The notes under the pieces were generated by a model. The model was not told the DNA's origin and did not search any database. It saw nothing but the letters and a program-made list of their open reading frames with translations. The translations under genes were made by a program, and so were the position numbers. Positions 1 to 9,469 of a DNA stretch of 64,000 nt are shown piece after piece (position 1 is the stretch's first letter; each line of letters opens with the position of its first letter). The DNA lies in contig JADJMS010000024.1 of the NCBI GenBank assembly GCA_016709495.1, positions 1 through 64,000 on the forward strand. The letters run 5' to 3'. The stretch is from Candidatus Dechloromonas phosphorivorans (GTDB taxonomy: Bacteria > Pseudomonadota > Gammaproteobacteria > Burkholderiales > Rhodocyclaceae).

Positions 1-1
1 G

Positions 2-637
2 CTGGATTTTTCGGATGCGCTTGTACTTTTCTCCGCGCTCGGTGCCGACGTTGCTCGTTCTACACAAGCACAAGGAGCGCCGACCAACTCGCCACAGGAG
101 CAGCTGGCCCGCGTCCGTGAAACCTTGACCACCGCTATCATCAACGACGGCGTGTTCAGCGCAGGGGCTGCCCGCATCCGTTTTCCCACCCCGCTGCCGC
201 AAGCCACTGCCAAGGAAGCCGCTGATTTCTCGCCCTACCATCGTTTTTATCTGGCTCACCAGCGCGACATGAGCAATGCCATTAGCGCCCTGCGCAGCCA
301 GGCGCGCAAGGCACTTGGCGGTTTGTCGCCGGCCCAGCGCAAGCTGGCGCAGCTTGATGCCAGTTTCGAGAACGCCCTGCTCGTGCGCGAACGTAACTTG
401 CTGGCCAATATTCCCATCTTGCTCGCTCGCCGTTTTACGCAGCGCTACCAGGAACACCAGGCCACATTAACGCCGGACAGCATCGACGACCCCGCTGCCT
501 GGACATCCCCCGGCAGTTGGCTCGAAGCCTTTTGTCACGACACCCAGGCCATGTTGCTGGCCGAACTTGATCTACGCCTTAAACCGGCCAGCGGGCTGAT
601 TGCCGCCCTCGGCCAGGAGTTGAAGACCACGCCATGA
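2..637 (+). CDS. DUF3348 family protein, 5' end cut by window edge
   Basis: The frame is open from base 2, and the residues before the first internal start (WLDFSD-type segment, then a polar stretch) resemble the DUF3348 N-terminal region, so the real start lies upstream of the window. About 211 residues are visible. The protein is soluble-looking, alpha-helical and rich in Ala, Gln and Arg, with no signal peptide or membrane segment. DUF3348 has no assigned function. Its stop overlaps the ATG of the DUF802 gene by 4 bases, so it is translationally coupled as the first visible gene of a four-gene operon DUF3348-DUF802-OmpA-DUF2894. An accessory role for the membrane motor-like pair downstream is inferred from this linkage alone. 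Family assignment is from memory of the family sequence. Confidence 0.75.
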   Translation: MDFSDALVLFSALGADVARSTQAQGAPTNSPQEQLARVRETLTTAIINDGVFSAGAARIRFPTPLPQATAKEAADFSPYHRFYLAHQRDMSNAISALRSQARKALGGLSPAQRKLAQLDASFENALLVRERNLLANIPILLARRFTQRYQEHQATLTPDSIDDPAAWTSPGSWLEAFCHDTQAMLLAELDLRLKPASGLIAALGQELKTTP

Positions 638-3126
638 ACCGTAATTTTTCCATTTCCGCCTTCATTCTCGGCCTGCTTGCCGTCCTCTGGGTGGCCGCCG
701 GCTACATCGGCGGCAGCCATCTTGCGCTGGCCGTCACGCTGATCATTGCCGCCGTCTATATGGCCGGAGCGCTTGAACTACGCCGTTTTGATGCCGACAC
801 GCACGGCCTTGCTGATGCCCTGCGCGCCATTCCGGATGACCTCGCGCACCTTGGCGAATGGCTGCAACGGGTGCCGCCGGCCCTGAAAAACAATGTCCGC
901 CTGCGTATCGAAGGCGAACGCGTTGCCCTGCCCGGCCCCGGCCTGACGCCTTATCTGGTCGGCCTGCTGGTGTTGCTCGGCATGCTCGGCACCTTCCTGG
1001 GCATGGTCGTCACGCTCAACGGCGCCGTGCTGGCGCTGGAAAGCACCACCGACCTGCACACCATCCGCGCCGCGCTGGCGGCGCCGGTCAAGGGCCTGGG
1101 CGTCGCCTTCGGCACCTCGGTCGCCGGCGTTGCCACCTCGGCCATGCTCGGCCTGATTTCGGCGCTGTGCCGCCGCGACCGCCTGCAAGTCGGGCAATTG
1201 CTCGACAGCAAGATCGCCAGCGTCCTGCGCGACTTCTCCCTCGCCCACCAGCGTCAGGAAACCTTCAAGGCGCTGCAAGCCCAGTCGCAGGCCTTGCCCG
1301 AACTGGTCACCACGCTGCAAGCGATGATGACCCAGATGGCCGAGCAGAACCGCCAGCTTGGCGACCAACTGCTTGCCGGCCAACACAGCTTCCATCAGGA
1401 AGCAAAAACGCTCTATACCGATCTGGCGCAATCGGTCGATCAATCGCTCAAGGCCAGCCTGCGCGACAGCGCCATGGTCGCCGCCGAAACCATCCAGCCG
1501 GTGGTCACCGCAACCATGAACGGCATTGCCGGGCAGACCCGTGACCTGCACGACAAGCTGTTCAGCACCGTGCAAACCCGCCTGGACGACGTGGCCGGGC
1601 GCTTCAGCCAGACACTCGGGACGGTCGGCGATAGCCTGAATCAGGCTGTTACCCGCCACGAGCAGGCCACCGAAACCCAGCACCAGCACCTGCAAACCGC
1701 CCTGCAAAGCTACGCCGACACCTTCGAACAGCGCTCGGGCAAGCTGCTGAGTTCGGTTGAAGGTCTGCACGCCGGCCTGCAAAGCGATGCCGAACAACGC
1801 AACACCGCCCTCGTTGCCGCCACCCACGACACCCACCAGCAACTGGCCGACACCGTCAGCCGCCAGCTCGACGGCGTTGCCAGCCGCTTTGACCTGGCCG
1901 TCGGGCAAGTCGCCGACACTTGGCGCAGTGCGCTTGTAGAACAAAGCAAGGCCAGCGATGGCCTGCACGACAAGCTGCAAAGCGCCCTCACCGGCTTTGC
2001 CGAAACCTTTGCCGAACGGGCAAATGGCCTGCTTTTGGCGGTTGACCGCAACCAAAGCGCCATCCACAGCGAAATCAGCGCCCTCCATGCCCAACTGGCG
2101 GCGGCCAGCCGCGCCGAACAGAGCGCCCTGACGCAACAGGTGGCCAGCCAGCTGGATGGTCTTGCCCTGCGTTTCGACGGCGCCGTGAGTAACGTCGCCG
2201 ACACCTGGACCCGTGCCCTGGCCAGCCACGAACAGGCCAGCGAGCGCCTGACCAGCGCGCTGGACAAAACCCAAAGCGGACTTGTCGATACCTTCGCCGA
2301 ACGCAGCGCCGGCCTGCTCAGCGAGTTGCATAGCCAACAAGCCGCCTGGCAAAGCAAATGGAGCACCGGTGAAAATGAACGCCAGCGCGCCTACAGCGAC
2401 GCCCTGCTGGCGCTCTCCGAACGTCTGGAAAAGCAGTGGCAAAACGCCGGCAACGCCACTTTGGCGCAGCAGGAACAAATCACCCGGAGCCTTGCCGAGA
2501 CGGCCCGCGATGTTGTCGCCACCACCCAGACCCAGGCCCAAACGACCATCGACGAAGTCACCCGCCTGATGCAGACCGCCGCCGAAGCACCCAAGGCCGC
2601 CGCCGAGGTCATCGGCCAGCTGCGCCATGAACTCTCGGCCAGCATCGCCCGCGACAACAATTTGCTCGAAGAGCGCAGCCGCATCATGGAAACCCTAGCC
2701 ACCCTGCTCGACGCCATCAACCATGCCTCCCGCGAGCAGCGCAGCGCGATCGACGCACTGGTTGCCTCATCCGCCGAAGTTCTTGAAAGGGTTGGCGGCC
2801 AGTTCGCCAGCAAGGTCGATAGCGAATCCGGCAAGCTGGTCGAGGTCGGCACCACCATCGCCGGCAGCGCCATCGAAGTCGCCAGCCTTGGCGAAGCCTT
2901 TGGCACGGCGGTACAGCTCTTTGCTGCATCGAGCGACAAGATGATGGGGGCGCTACAGCGCATCGAGGGCGGCCTCGCCAAGTCACTGACGCGCAGCGAC
3001 GAACAGCTAGCCTACTACGTTGCTCAGGCGCGCGAGATCATCGACCTCAGCATCATGTCGCAGCAGCGCATGGTCGATGACCTGCACCGTGTCGCCGCCT
3101 CGCAACCAGCTGCCAGCGAGGCCTGA
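634..3126 (+). CDS. DUF802 protein: MotA/ZorA-like membrane subunit with long coiled-coil tail
   Basis: 830 residues. Two hydrophobic helices lie near residues 8-48 and two more near 105-175. The last is the small-residue-rich GLGVAFGTSVAGVATSAM stretch typical of MotA/TolQ/ExbB subunits. About 600 residues of polar, Ala/Gln/Glu-rich predicted coiled coil follow, built from degenerate repeats of roughly 100 residues (compare the LDDVAGRF, LDGVASRF and LDGLALRF segments, each followed by a TFEQRSG/TFAERAN/TFAERSA segment). The architecture is that of ZorA: an ion-channel stator with a long cytoplasmic tail. The next gene supplies the MotB/ZorB-like partner. Expected to sit in the inner membrane. 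The ATG overlaps the previous stop. It carries one copy of the dispersed 12-base motif (2041-2052) in the tail. The motor role is inference from architecture. Confidence 0.8.
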   Translation: MNRNFSISAFILGLLAVLWVAAGYIGGSHLALAVTLIIAAVYMAGALELRRFDADTHGLADALRAIPDDLAHLGEWLQRVPPALKNNVRLRIEGERVALPGPGLTPYLVGLLVLLGMLGTFLGMVVTLNGAVLALESTTDLHTIRAALAAPVKGLGVAFGTSVAGVATSAMLGLISALCRRDRLQVGQLLDSKIASVLRDFSLAHQRQETFKALQAQSQALPELVTTLQAMMTQMAEQNRQLGDQLLAGQHSFHQEAKTLYTDLAQSVDQSLKASLRDSAMVAAETIQPVVTATMNGIAGQTRDLHDKLFSTVQTRLDDVAGRFSQTLGTVGDSLNQAVTRHEQATETQHQHLQTALQSYADTFEQRSGKLLSSVEGLHAGLQSDAEQRNTALVAATHDTHQQLADTVSRQLDGVASRFDLAVGQVADTWRSALVEQSKASDGLHDKLQSALTGFAETFAERANGLLLAVDRNQSAIHSEISALHAQLAAASRAEQSALTQQVASQLDGLALRFDGAVSNVADTWTRALASHEQASERLTSALDKTQSGLVDTFAERSAGLLSELHSQQAAWQSKWSTGENERQRAYSDALLALSERLEKQWQNAGNATLAQQEQITRSLAETARDVVATTQTQAQTTIDEVTRLMQTAAEAPKAAAEVIGQLRHELSASIARDNNLLEERSRIMETLATLLDAINHASREQRSAIDALVASSAEVLERVGGQFASKVDSESGKLVEVGTTIAGSAIEVASLGEAFGTAVQLFAASSDKMMGALQRIEGGLAKSLTRSDEQLAYYVAQAREIIDLSIMSQQRMVDDLHRVAASQPAASEA
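2041..2052 (-). repeat. dispersed 12-base motif, copy 1
   Basis: Minus strand reads GTTGCGGTCAAC, followed by C then GCCAAAA. It lies inside the coiled-coil tail of the DUF802 gene, antisense to it. One of 11 close copies in the window. Confidence 0.7.
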
Positions 3127-3128
3127 AC

Positions 3129-3773
3129 ATGGAAGAGATTGACGCCGGCGTTGAACACGACACCCCGGTCTGGGCCGTTTTCGGCGACCTGATGTCCGGC
3201 CTGCTCGGTGCCTTCGTGCTGATCCTGGTCGGCGTGCTTGGCGTGCAACTCGAACTGGTGAGCAGCCTCGAAGCCGAAATCCAGAAACGCCAGCAGGAAG
3301 AACAACGCCGCATGGCGCTGGAAAAAGCCCTCGCCGGCCCGCTCGCTTCCGGTCGCGTCACGCTCAACAACGGCAAGATCGGCATCAGCGGCAACGTACT
3401 TTTCGCGCCCAATGCCGACAAACTGCAGCCGGAAGGCCAGCAACTGCTCAAGAGCCTCGCCCCGCCGATTGCCGCCTATCTCGGGGCGAGCGAACAGATG
3501 CTGATGGTCAGCGGATTTACCGACGACAAGCCGGTCGGCGGCAGCAACCGCCTGTTTGCCGACAACTGGGAGCTCTCGGCCCAGCGCGCCCTCACCGTCA
3601 CGCGCAGTTTGATCGACGAAGGTGTGCCCGCCGACAACATCTTTGCCGCCGCCTTCGGCTCGCAGCAGCCGGTCGCCAGCAATGCCGATGCCGAGGGCCG
3701 TGCCCGCAACCGCCGGGTTGAAATGGCGCCGGTACCCAAATCGAGCCGTGTCGGCAAAGAAGGTAATGGCTGA
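3129..3773 (+). CDS. MotB/ZorB-like OmpA-domain protein
   Basis: 214 residues. One transmembrane helix follows a short cytoplasmic N-terminus. The stretch FGDLMSGLLGAFVLILVG (about 18-35) carries Asp20 in the position of the ion-binding aspartate of MotB/ZorB/TolR subunits. After a short coiled linker comes an OmpA-like peptidoglycan-binding domain (about 80-205) with the NxxLSxxRA-type helix (NWELSAQRA) and a terminal RNRRVEM. It starts 2 bases after the DUF802 stop. With that protein it should form an inner-membrane, peptidoglycan-anchored, ion-driven complex. No flagellar, Tol or Zorya effector genes (ZorC/D/E) lie nearby, so the output of the complex is unknown. The family architecture is clear; the function is inferred. 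Confidence 0.85.
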   Translation: MEEIDAGVEHDTPVWAVFGDLMSGLLGAFVLILVGVLGVQLELVSSLEAEIQKRQQEEQRRMALEKALAGPLASGRVTLNNGKIGISGNVLFAPNADKLQPEGQQLLKSLAPPIAAYLGASEQMLMVSGFTDDKPVGGSNRLFADNWELSAQRALTVTRSLIDEGVPADNIFAAAFGSQQPVASNADAEGRARNRRVEMAPVPKSSRVGKEGNG

Positions 3774-4134
3774 AACGCCGGGCAATCCAGCCGACTGGCA
3801 AGCCCGGCTTGACGCCCTGCAGGCCAGCAGTGCCGAACGCCACGATCCGGTGCGCTTTGCCTACCTCGTCGCCCTGAGCCGGCGCGCCGCAACAGCAGCA
3901 GAACCCGTGCGCCAATTGCTGATTGCCAAAACGGCTGCGCTGTCCGACGAACTGGCCGCGCACCCGACGCCAGCACGCGCCGACAGCCCCGAAAGCGCCG
4001 CGGATTACCTGCAGGCTTTCATGTCCTACATTGATGCCCTGATCTGGCTCGATCACGCCGATCCCAGCCGTCCAACATCAAGCCGCCCGAGCGGCGGCGA
4101 AGGTGAAAAAAAGCGGAAGCCGAAGAAGGTTTGA
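3766..4134 (+). CDS. DUF2894 family protein
   Basis: The ATG at 3766 overlaps the end of the OmpA gene by 8 bases and gives a protein of 122 residues. It has a polar, Ala-rich N-terminal part (ADWQARLDALQAS, FAYLVALSRR) that I recognise as DUF2894, and a basic low-complexity tail ending KKRKPKKV. An in-frame start further upstream exists, but it would read an alternative frame of the OmpA gene and is rejected. No membrane segment. This family is usually linked to the DUF802/OmpA pair. Function unknown; last gene of the operon. Confidence 0.75.
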   Translation: MAETPGNPADWQARLDALQASSAERHDPVRFAYLVALSRRAATAAEPVRQLLIAKTAALSDELAAHPTPARADSPESAADYLQAFMSYIDALIWLDHADPSRPTSSRPSGGEGEKKRKPKKV

Positions 4135-4202
4135 TCGGTGTCCGCCCGCTAGCAAAATCCGGTTAAACCTAAAAATGGGGCAAGCAGGCACTATTTCGGT
4201 AA

Positions 4203-4229
4203 TTTTCAGCAGTCAGATCCCGCTATACT
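4203..4229 (+). promoter_or_regulatory. possible glpK promoter
   Basis: TATACT (4224-4229) lies about 30 bases before the glpK start, with a weak TTTTCA at 4203 as -35 and a 15-base spacer. The -10 is good, the -35 poor. The 120-base gap after the DUF2894 operon holds nothing else obvious. Confidence 0.35.
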
Positions 4230-4256
4230 GGACAACACCGCCAGCCGGAGATCTGC

Positions 4257-5761
4257 ATGGAAACCCGTTCCGACCAGTTCATCCTCGCGCTTGATCAGGG
4301 CACGACCAGTGCACGCGCCATTCTTTTTGGTCGGCATGGTGACATTCATGGCATCGCCCAACAGGAAATCACCCAGCACTACCCGCAACCCGGCTGGGTC
4401 GAGCATGATGCCGATGAAATCTGGCAGGCGCAGCTTGCCGTAGCGCGCGCCGTGTTGCGCGACAACGGCATTACGGCCACGCAAATTGCTGCAGTCGGCA
4501 TCACCAACCAGCGCGAAACCACCGTGCTTTGGGACAAAGCCAGCGGCCAGCCGCTGCACCGCGCCATCGTCTGGCAGGATAGGCGTACCGCCGGGCTATG
4601 TGACGAACTGACGGCAGCCGGCCATGCCGAACTGTTCCGCCAACGCACCGGCCTGGTCCTCGACGCTTATTTTTCCGGCACCAAGCTCAAGTGGCTGCTC
4701 GACCACATTCCCGGCGCCCGCGCCCGGGCCGAACGTGGCGAACTGGCCTTCGGCACCATCGACAGCTGGCTGGCCTGGAAGCTCTCCGGCGGGAGCATGT
4801 CACCGACCCGTCGAACGCCTCGCGTACCCTGCTTTTCGACATCCACCGCCAGTGCTGGGACGACGAATTGCTGGCGCTGCTCGATATTCCGCCGGCGCTG
4901 CTGCCGCGCATCGTCGACAGCAGCGGCGAGATTGCGACCATCGCCGCCGAATGGCTGGGCGCCGAGATTCCGCTCAGCGGCATGGCCGGCGACCAGCAGG
5001 CCGCCACCTTCGGCCAGGCCTGTCTCGAACACGGCATGGCCAAGAACACCTACGGCACCGGCTGCTTCCTGCTGATGAACACCGGCCCGCAGCCGATGGC
5101 CTCCAGCCACCGGCTGCTGACCACCATCGGCTGGCAGCGCCAGGACCAAACCACCTACCTGCTCGAAGGCAGCGTCTTCATGGGCGGCGCCACCGTGCAA
5201 TGGCTGCGCGACGGTCTCGGGCTGATTGCCAGCGCTGACCAGATCGAAGCCCTGGCCGCCAGCGTGCCGGACAATGGCGGCGTCTACCTCGTGCCGGCTC
5301 ATACCGGCCTTGGTGCGCCCTACTGGGACCCGTTCGCCCGTGGCGCGCTGTTCGGCATGACGCGCGGCACCACGCGCGCCCACATCGCCCGCGCTGCGCT
5401 GGAAGCCATTGCCTTTCAGAGCGCCGAAGTATTGCAGGCCATGGAGAACGATGCCGGCCAGGCCATGAAGGAACTGCGCGTCGATGGCGGCGCGGCCCGC
5501 AACGACCTGCTGATGCAGTTTCAGGCCGACCTGCTCGGCGTACCCGTCGTGCGCCCGAAAGTCACGGAAACCACCGCCCTCGGCGCCGCCTATCTGGCCG
5601 GGCTGGCCGTCGGTTTCTGGCAGGACGAGGCGGAACTGACTTCACTTTGGCAAGCCGAACGCCGCTTTGAACCAGCCATGGCGGAAAGCCAACGCGCCGC
5701 CCTGTTTGGCCACTGGCACCGCGCCGTCGAACGCACGCTTGGCTGGGCGAAGGAAGAATGA
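4257..5761 (+). CDS. glpK: glycerol kinase, one-base frameshift
   Basis: ATP-dependent phosphorylation of glycerol to sn-glycerol 3-phosphate. The N-terminal half (LDQGTTSARAILF phosphate-binding loop, TNQRETTVLWD) runs in one frame to DSWLAWKLSGG. The rest (HVTDPSNASRTLLFDI, YGTGCFLLMNTG, DGGAARNDLLMQFQADL) continues in another frame. Adding one G to the GGG at 4791-4793 restores SGGEHVTD and a full-length product of about 501 residues, the normal size. This suggests an assembly indel rather than a dead gene, although a true frameshift cannot be excluded. The last four bases overlap the glpD start, so the two form an operon for glycerol catabolism. No glpF is visible next to it. Confidence 0.9.
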
Positions 5762-7320
5762 CAAACACCCCGGCCAGCCGCGAAGACAGCCTCGCCACCT
5801 TGCGTGAGTCACGCCCCTGGGATGTGCTGATCATCGGCGGCGGCGCCAGCGGCCTGGGCGCAGCGGTCGATGCAGCGGCGCGCGGCTACCGCACCCTGCT
5901 CGTCGAAGCCCGCGATTTCGCCTCCGGCACCTCGTCGTGCAGCACCAAGCTGATCCACGGCGGCGTGCGCTATCTGCGCCAGGGCGACGTTGGCATGGTA
6001 CGCAATGCGCTGCACGAACGCACTTACCTGCTCAACAATGCGGCGCATCTGGTGCATCCACTCGCTTTCATCATTCCGGCCTGGCATACCGTTGACCGCA
6101 TCATGTACGCGGCTGGCCTCACCCTTTACGACCTGCTCTCCGGCGGGCACGCGCTGGAAGCTTCACGCAGCCTCAATCGGCAACAAGTCATCACCGCCCT
6201 GCCCGGCCTGCGCCGCGCCGGTTTGTGCGGCGGCATCCGTTACTGGGACGGCCAGTTCGACGACGCCCGGCTGGCCATCACGCTGATGCGCACCGCCACT
6301 GACCTCGGCGCCAGCTGTCTGAATTACCTGCCGGTCACCCGTTTACTCAAGAGCTCAGATCGCGTCACCGGCGCTGTGCTGCGCGATGCGGAAAGCGGCG
6401 AAGAGTTCGAAGTCTCTGCCCGCGCCATCATCAACGCCACCGGCGTACACGCCGACAGCCTGCGCCGACTGGACGAACCTGATGCCGCGCCGCTACTCAC
6501 GCCCAGCCAGGGCATCCACCTCGTTGTCGATGCCGATTTCCTGCCCGGCAAGCAGGCGCTGATGATCCCGAAAACCGAAGACGGCCGCGTCATGTTCGCC
6601 ATTCCCTGGCAAGGCAAGGTGCTGCTCGGCACCACCGACACCCCGCGCCCCGAGTTGCAGCAACTCAACGACCCGCAGCCGCTGGCCCAAGAGATTGATT
6701 TCCTGTTGCGCACTGCCGCCAGCGTGCTGACCCGGCCGCCGACCCGGGCTGATATCCGCAGCGCCTTTGCCGGCCTGCGCCCGCTGATCCACCCCAACAA
6801 CGCCGATGAGAAAAACACCGCCGCGCTGTCGCGCGAACATGCCATTCTGGTCAGCGCCAGCGGCCTGATCACCGTCGCTGGCGGCAAATGGACAACCTAC
6901 CGGCTGATGGCCGAACAGGTCATTGACCGCGCCAGCGAAGTCGCCGGCCTGCCCGCCACCCCTTGCCCGACCCGAACCCTGAAACTGCACGGCAGCCCGT
7001 GTCAGCCAATCAACGACGCTTACGGCAGCGATGCACCCTTGCTTGCCGCCCTGCCCGGCTACGACAAACTATTGCACCCGAATCTGCCGTACACCGAAGC
7101 CATGGTCCGCTTCGCCATCCGCCACGAAGCGGCACGGACGATTGAAGATGTGCTGGCCCGCCGCACGCGCGCACTTTTCCACGATGCAGCCGCCGCCGAG
7201 AAAACTATTGAACGTATTGCCGGGATATTCGCTGAAGAACTGCAGCCGTCGCCCGAACGACTTGCCGGGATGATCGATACAGCTCGCGACAGTGCCGGAC
7301 GCTTCAGGCTGGACTTCTGA
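5758..7320 (+). CDS. glpD: aerobic glycerol-3-phosphate dehydrogenase
   Basis: 520 residues, FAD-dependent oxidation of sn-glycerol 3-phosphate to dihydroxyacetone phosphate with electrons passed to quinone; a peripheral inner-membrane flavoprotein. The N-terminal Rossmann motif DVLIIGGGASGLGAAVDA (about 22-39) is followed by SGTSSCSTKLIHGGVRYL, which is diagnostic of GlpD. Later segments (RVMFAIPWQGKVLLGTTDTP, ITVAGGKWTTYR) fit the family's FAD and substrate region. Start ATG overlaps the glpK stop (GAATGA). Full length. The 3' end overlaps the convergent membrane-protein gene by about 17 bases. Confidence 0.95.
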   Translation: MTNTPASREDSLATLRESRPWDVLIIGGGASGLGAAVDAAARGYRTLLVEARDFASGTSSCSTKLIHGGVRYLRQGDVGMVRNALHERTYLLNNAAHLVHPLAFIIPAWHTVDRIMYAAGLTLYDLLSGGHALEASRSLNRQQVITALPGLRRAGLCGGIRYWDGQFDDARLAITLMRTATDLGASCLNYLPVTRLLKSSDRVTGAVLRDAESGEEFEVSARAIINATGVHADSLRRLDEPDAAPLLTPSQGIHLVVDADFLPGKQALMIPKTEDGRVMFAIPWQGKVLLGTTDTPRPELQQLNDPQPLAQEIDFLLRTAASVLTRPPTRADIRSAFAGLRPLIHPNNADEKNTAALSREHAILVSASGLITVAGGKWTTYRLMAEQVIDRASEVAGLPATPCPTRTLKLHGSPCQPINDAYGSDAPLLAALPGYDKLLHPNLPYTEAMVRFAIRHEAARTIEDVLARRTRALFHDAAAAEKTIERIAGIFAEELQPSPERLAGMIDTARDSAGRFRLDF

Positions 7321-8171
7321 AATTGACCTGACGACGCAGGCTGGGCCGCCACACTTTGGCAGGAGAACGTGCTGGACTTGGCGCATGAATCAGTGCAATG
7401 CTGAGCCAGACGGCCACACTGAAATAAAGCGACATCCAGGCCATTTCACTCTGCCAGTCTTCCCAACGATGCGAAACACTCCAGCGGCTTGAGACATCGG
7501 CTAAACCTTTGCGCGAGACTCATGTATTGGCGCCCAAGCGCCTCGTCGGCCAGCCAGCGTGACCAGTACATGGGCACATCTACCAGGAACATGAAGAATA
7601 CGTAGGAGATGCCTGCCGTTCCCCAAATGAAGAGCAGTGGCCGCAGACGCAGAGGGAAGCGTGGCCAGATTTCGATCAGACTGATCACCAGAAGCGCGGC
7701 ACAAGTACCCCATAGCGTTTCTTCGAAGACATGACCAAGATTTGAGGTACTGAGTACGGAATACCAGGAAAATATTTCGGCAATGGCAATCATTGGCACC
7801 ACGGCCATCGCGGTCATATGGCCTAGCGAGCTTTTCGTCGCCCGGGCGGTTTCATGCAACAGCAGCGCCCACTGGGCAGCAAAACACAATTCAGCAAGCG
7901 TCGCTACTGAACGCCCGACAATAACGCTGGACAGCCAGGAGTCAAAAAGACACAGTCGCGGCACGTCGAATACAGGTACGAAGGAACGGTAAGCGCAGCC
8001 GAAAACATAACCGGCTGAGAGCAGCAATTGCAACTTTCGCAAAGCGTAGGTGTCTGCATGAATGGAAGGCTGCCGACGCTGCAACACCACGGCAGAGACT
8101 ATCCAGGCCACAATATTGATTGCTGCTATCGTGCGCAGGAAGTTCCACCAGGAAAAGACATCAATATCCAT
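7304..8171 (-). CDS. polytopic membrane protein, probable one-base frameshift
   Basis: The frame from 8171 runs to 7446 (241 residues) and holds at least six hydrophobic segments (e.g. IAAINIVAWIVSAVVL, YVFFMFLVDVPMY). It ends abruptly after MSLAQRFS. One frame away the sequence continues sensibly (DVSSRWSVSHRWEDWQSEMA, then a further membrane helix SLYFSVAVWLSIALIHA) to a stop at 7304-7306. Removing one C of the pair at 7499-7500 joins the two. I do not recognise the family; function unknown. It is convergent with glpD and divergent from the gene at 8302. Confidence 0.6.
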
Positions 8172-8301
8172 AACGGTTCAAGGTAGGTCACGATCCGCAG
8201 GACGTCAAGAAAACTATCAATAGTGTTTTAACTGTTTCGAGGTGTCATTTCTTTGCCATAAAATAGTAACAATTTTGTGGTAAATCTTCTTCGCCGCATG
8301 A

Positions 8302-8616
8302 ATGAAACTACGTTTCGCAGGCGTTACACCACTGGAGAAACAAAGCGTGCTTTCAATCATTGACGTCAAAGACTTCATCGACCTGGATAAGGAAACGGTC
8401 AATGCCGTGCACCAGACTTTTGGGCTTCCTGCTGACGAAACAATAGCCCTCGCCCAACAATTACTGTCGACTGAGAGCGGGCTGATCACGCTGCATCACA
8501 TGTTTCGCGACCTGATTGCTGATGCCGAGGCAAATTTTCAGTCATTCCGTGAAAATGAGTTGCGGCAGGCCTACGCGCATTTCGCCCGCAAATATCCCCT
8601 GCCTCATATTCTGTAA
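8302..8616 (+). CDS. hypothetical protein, 104 aa
   Basis: Acidic, helical soluble protein with no recognised domain. Composition and the adjacent AT-rich leader (8172-8301, divergent with the membrane-protein gene) support a real gene. A GTG at 8348 is an alternative start. It precedes an alpha/beta hydrolase by about 30 bases and may be cotranscribed with it. No function can be assigned. Confidence 0.5.
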   Translation: MKLRFAGVTPLEKQSVLSIIDVKDFIDLDKETVNAVHQTFGLPADETIALAQQLLSTESGLITLHHMFRDLIADAEANFQSFRENELRQAYAHFARKYPLPHIL

Positions 8617-8648
8617 GCGGAAATTTGAGCCTGAGACGAAACTGCTCT

Positions 8649-9439
8649 ATGGAAAACCCAAACCGCCGTATTTGCCCAAGGCGGTTTGCCACAGTATCAG
8701 CACTTTTTCGGTCCAGCACGACGGCGCCACGCTACATGGCTGGCTTGCCATGCCTCACGGTCAAATTTCCGGGGCAATCCTCTATTTCAATGGCCGCCGA
8801 GAAAGCCCAACGACTATATTTCGCTTCCTGAGCAGCCTGAAAAATCAGGCGGTCGCCGTATTCCACTATCGTGGTTTAGGCCCCTCCACCGGCACCCCGT
8901 CAGAAAAAGCGCTGGTCGACGATGGGTTCATTGTGCTGGACTGGCTGTGCGCAAGGACTCAACTTCCGCTCTCGGCCATCACCCTAGTCGGGCGCAGTCT
9001 GGGGTCTGGCATTGCTATTCAAGTCTCTGCCGCCCGTCAAATTGCCGGGCTGATCCTGATCTCTCCCTTTGACAGCCTGGTCAATGTCATCCGAAAACGC
9101 ATTCGGCTATTCCCGGGTTTCCTGTTGGAGGACAAGTTTTATTCGGTGGATCACATATCGAATGTTAGCTGCCCTGTGCTTGCCATTACCGGGGCGCGTG
9201 ATACAACCATACCCACCGAGCTGACCAGAACACTATTTGAAAACTGGGATGGCCAACTTGCCGAACACGAAGTTCCCGAAGGACGCCATCGTGGGCTACT
9301 CCGTTACCCATCCGTCGAAAATGCTGTTGCGTCGTTTTTGACAGCCATATCGGGCAAGTCGGGAGTACCCGTCTTTCGGAACCATAATGCAGCGAGCAAG
9401 TCGAACCAAGCACCTACTCATCAGTCCGCGCCGGTCTAA
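8649..9439 (+). CDS. alpha/beta hydrolase, start uncertain
   Basis: Serine hydrolase of the BEM46/dipeptidyl-peptidase-like alpha/beta fold type. Visible are VQHDGATLHGWLAMP (early strand), FHYRGLGPSTGTPS (oxyanion region) and the nucleophile elbow GRSLGSG (Ser in LVGRSLGSGIAIQ). A late PVLAITGARDTTIP carries the acid, and EVPEGRHRGLLRYP the likely catalytic His. The correct frame has no good ATG near its beginning. ATG 8649 (MEN...) is in another frame and would join the hydrolase frame if one A were missing from the A-run at 8653-8656, in line with other indels in this window. Substrate unknown; no signal peptide. Confidence 0.7.
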
Positions 9440-9469
9440 ATTCAGCTGCTGCGCCTTACCCCTGAAAAC

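Noticed and set aside
778..2628. 616-aa minus-strand frame inside the DUF802 gene
   Set aside because: Low-complexity Gly/Gln-rich shadow of the coiled-coil tail; no RBS or family match.
2..4134. Complete Zorya phage-defence system
   Set aside because: Only ZorA/ZorB-like architecture is present. No ZorC, ZorD or ZorE genes are beside it, and DUF3348/DUF2894 are not known Zorya parts.
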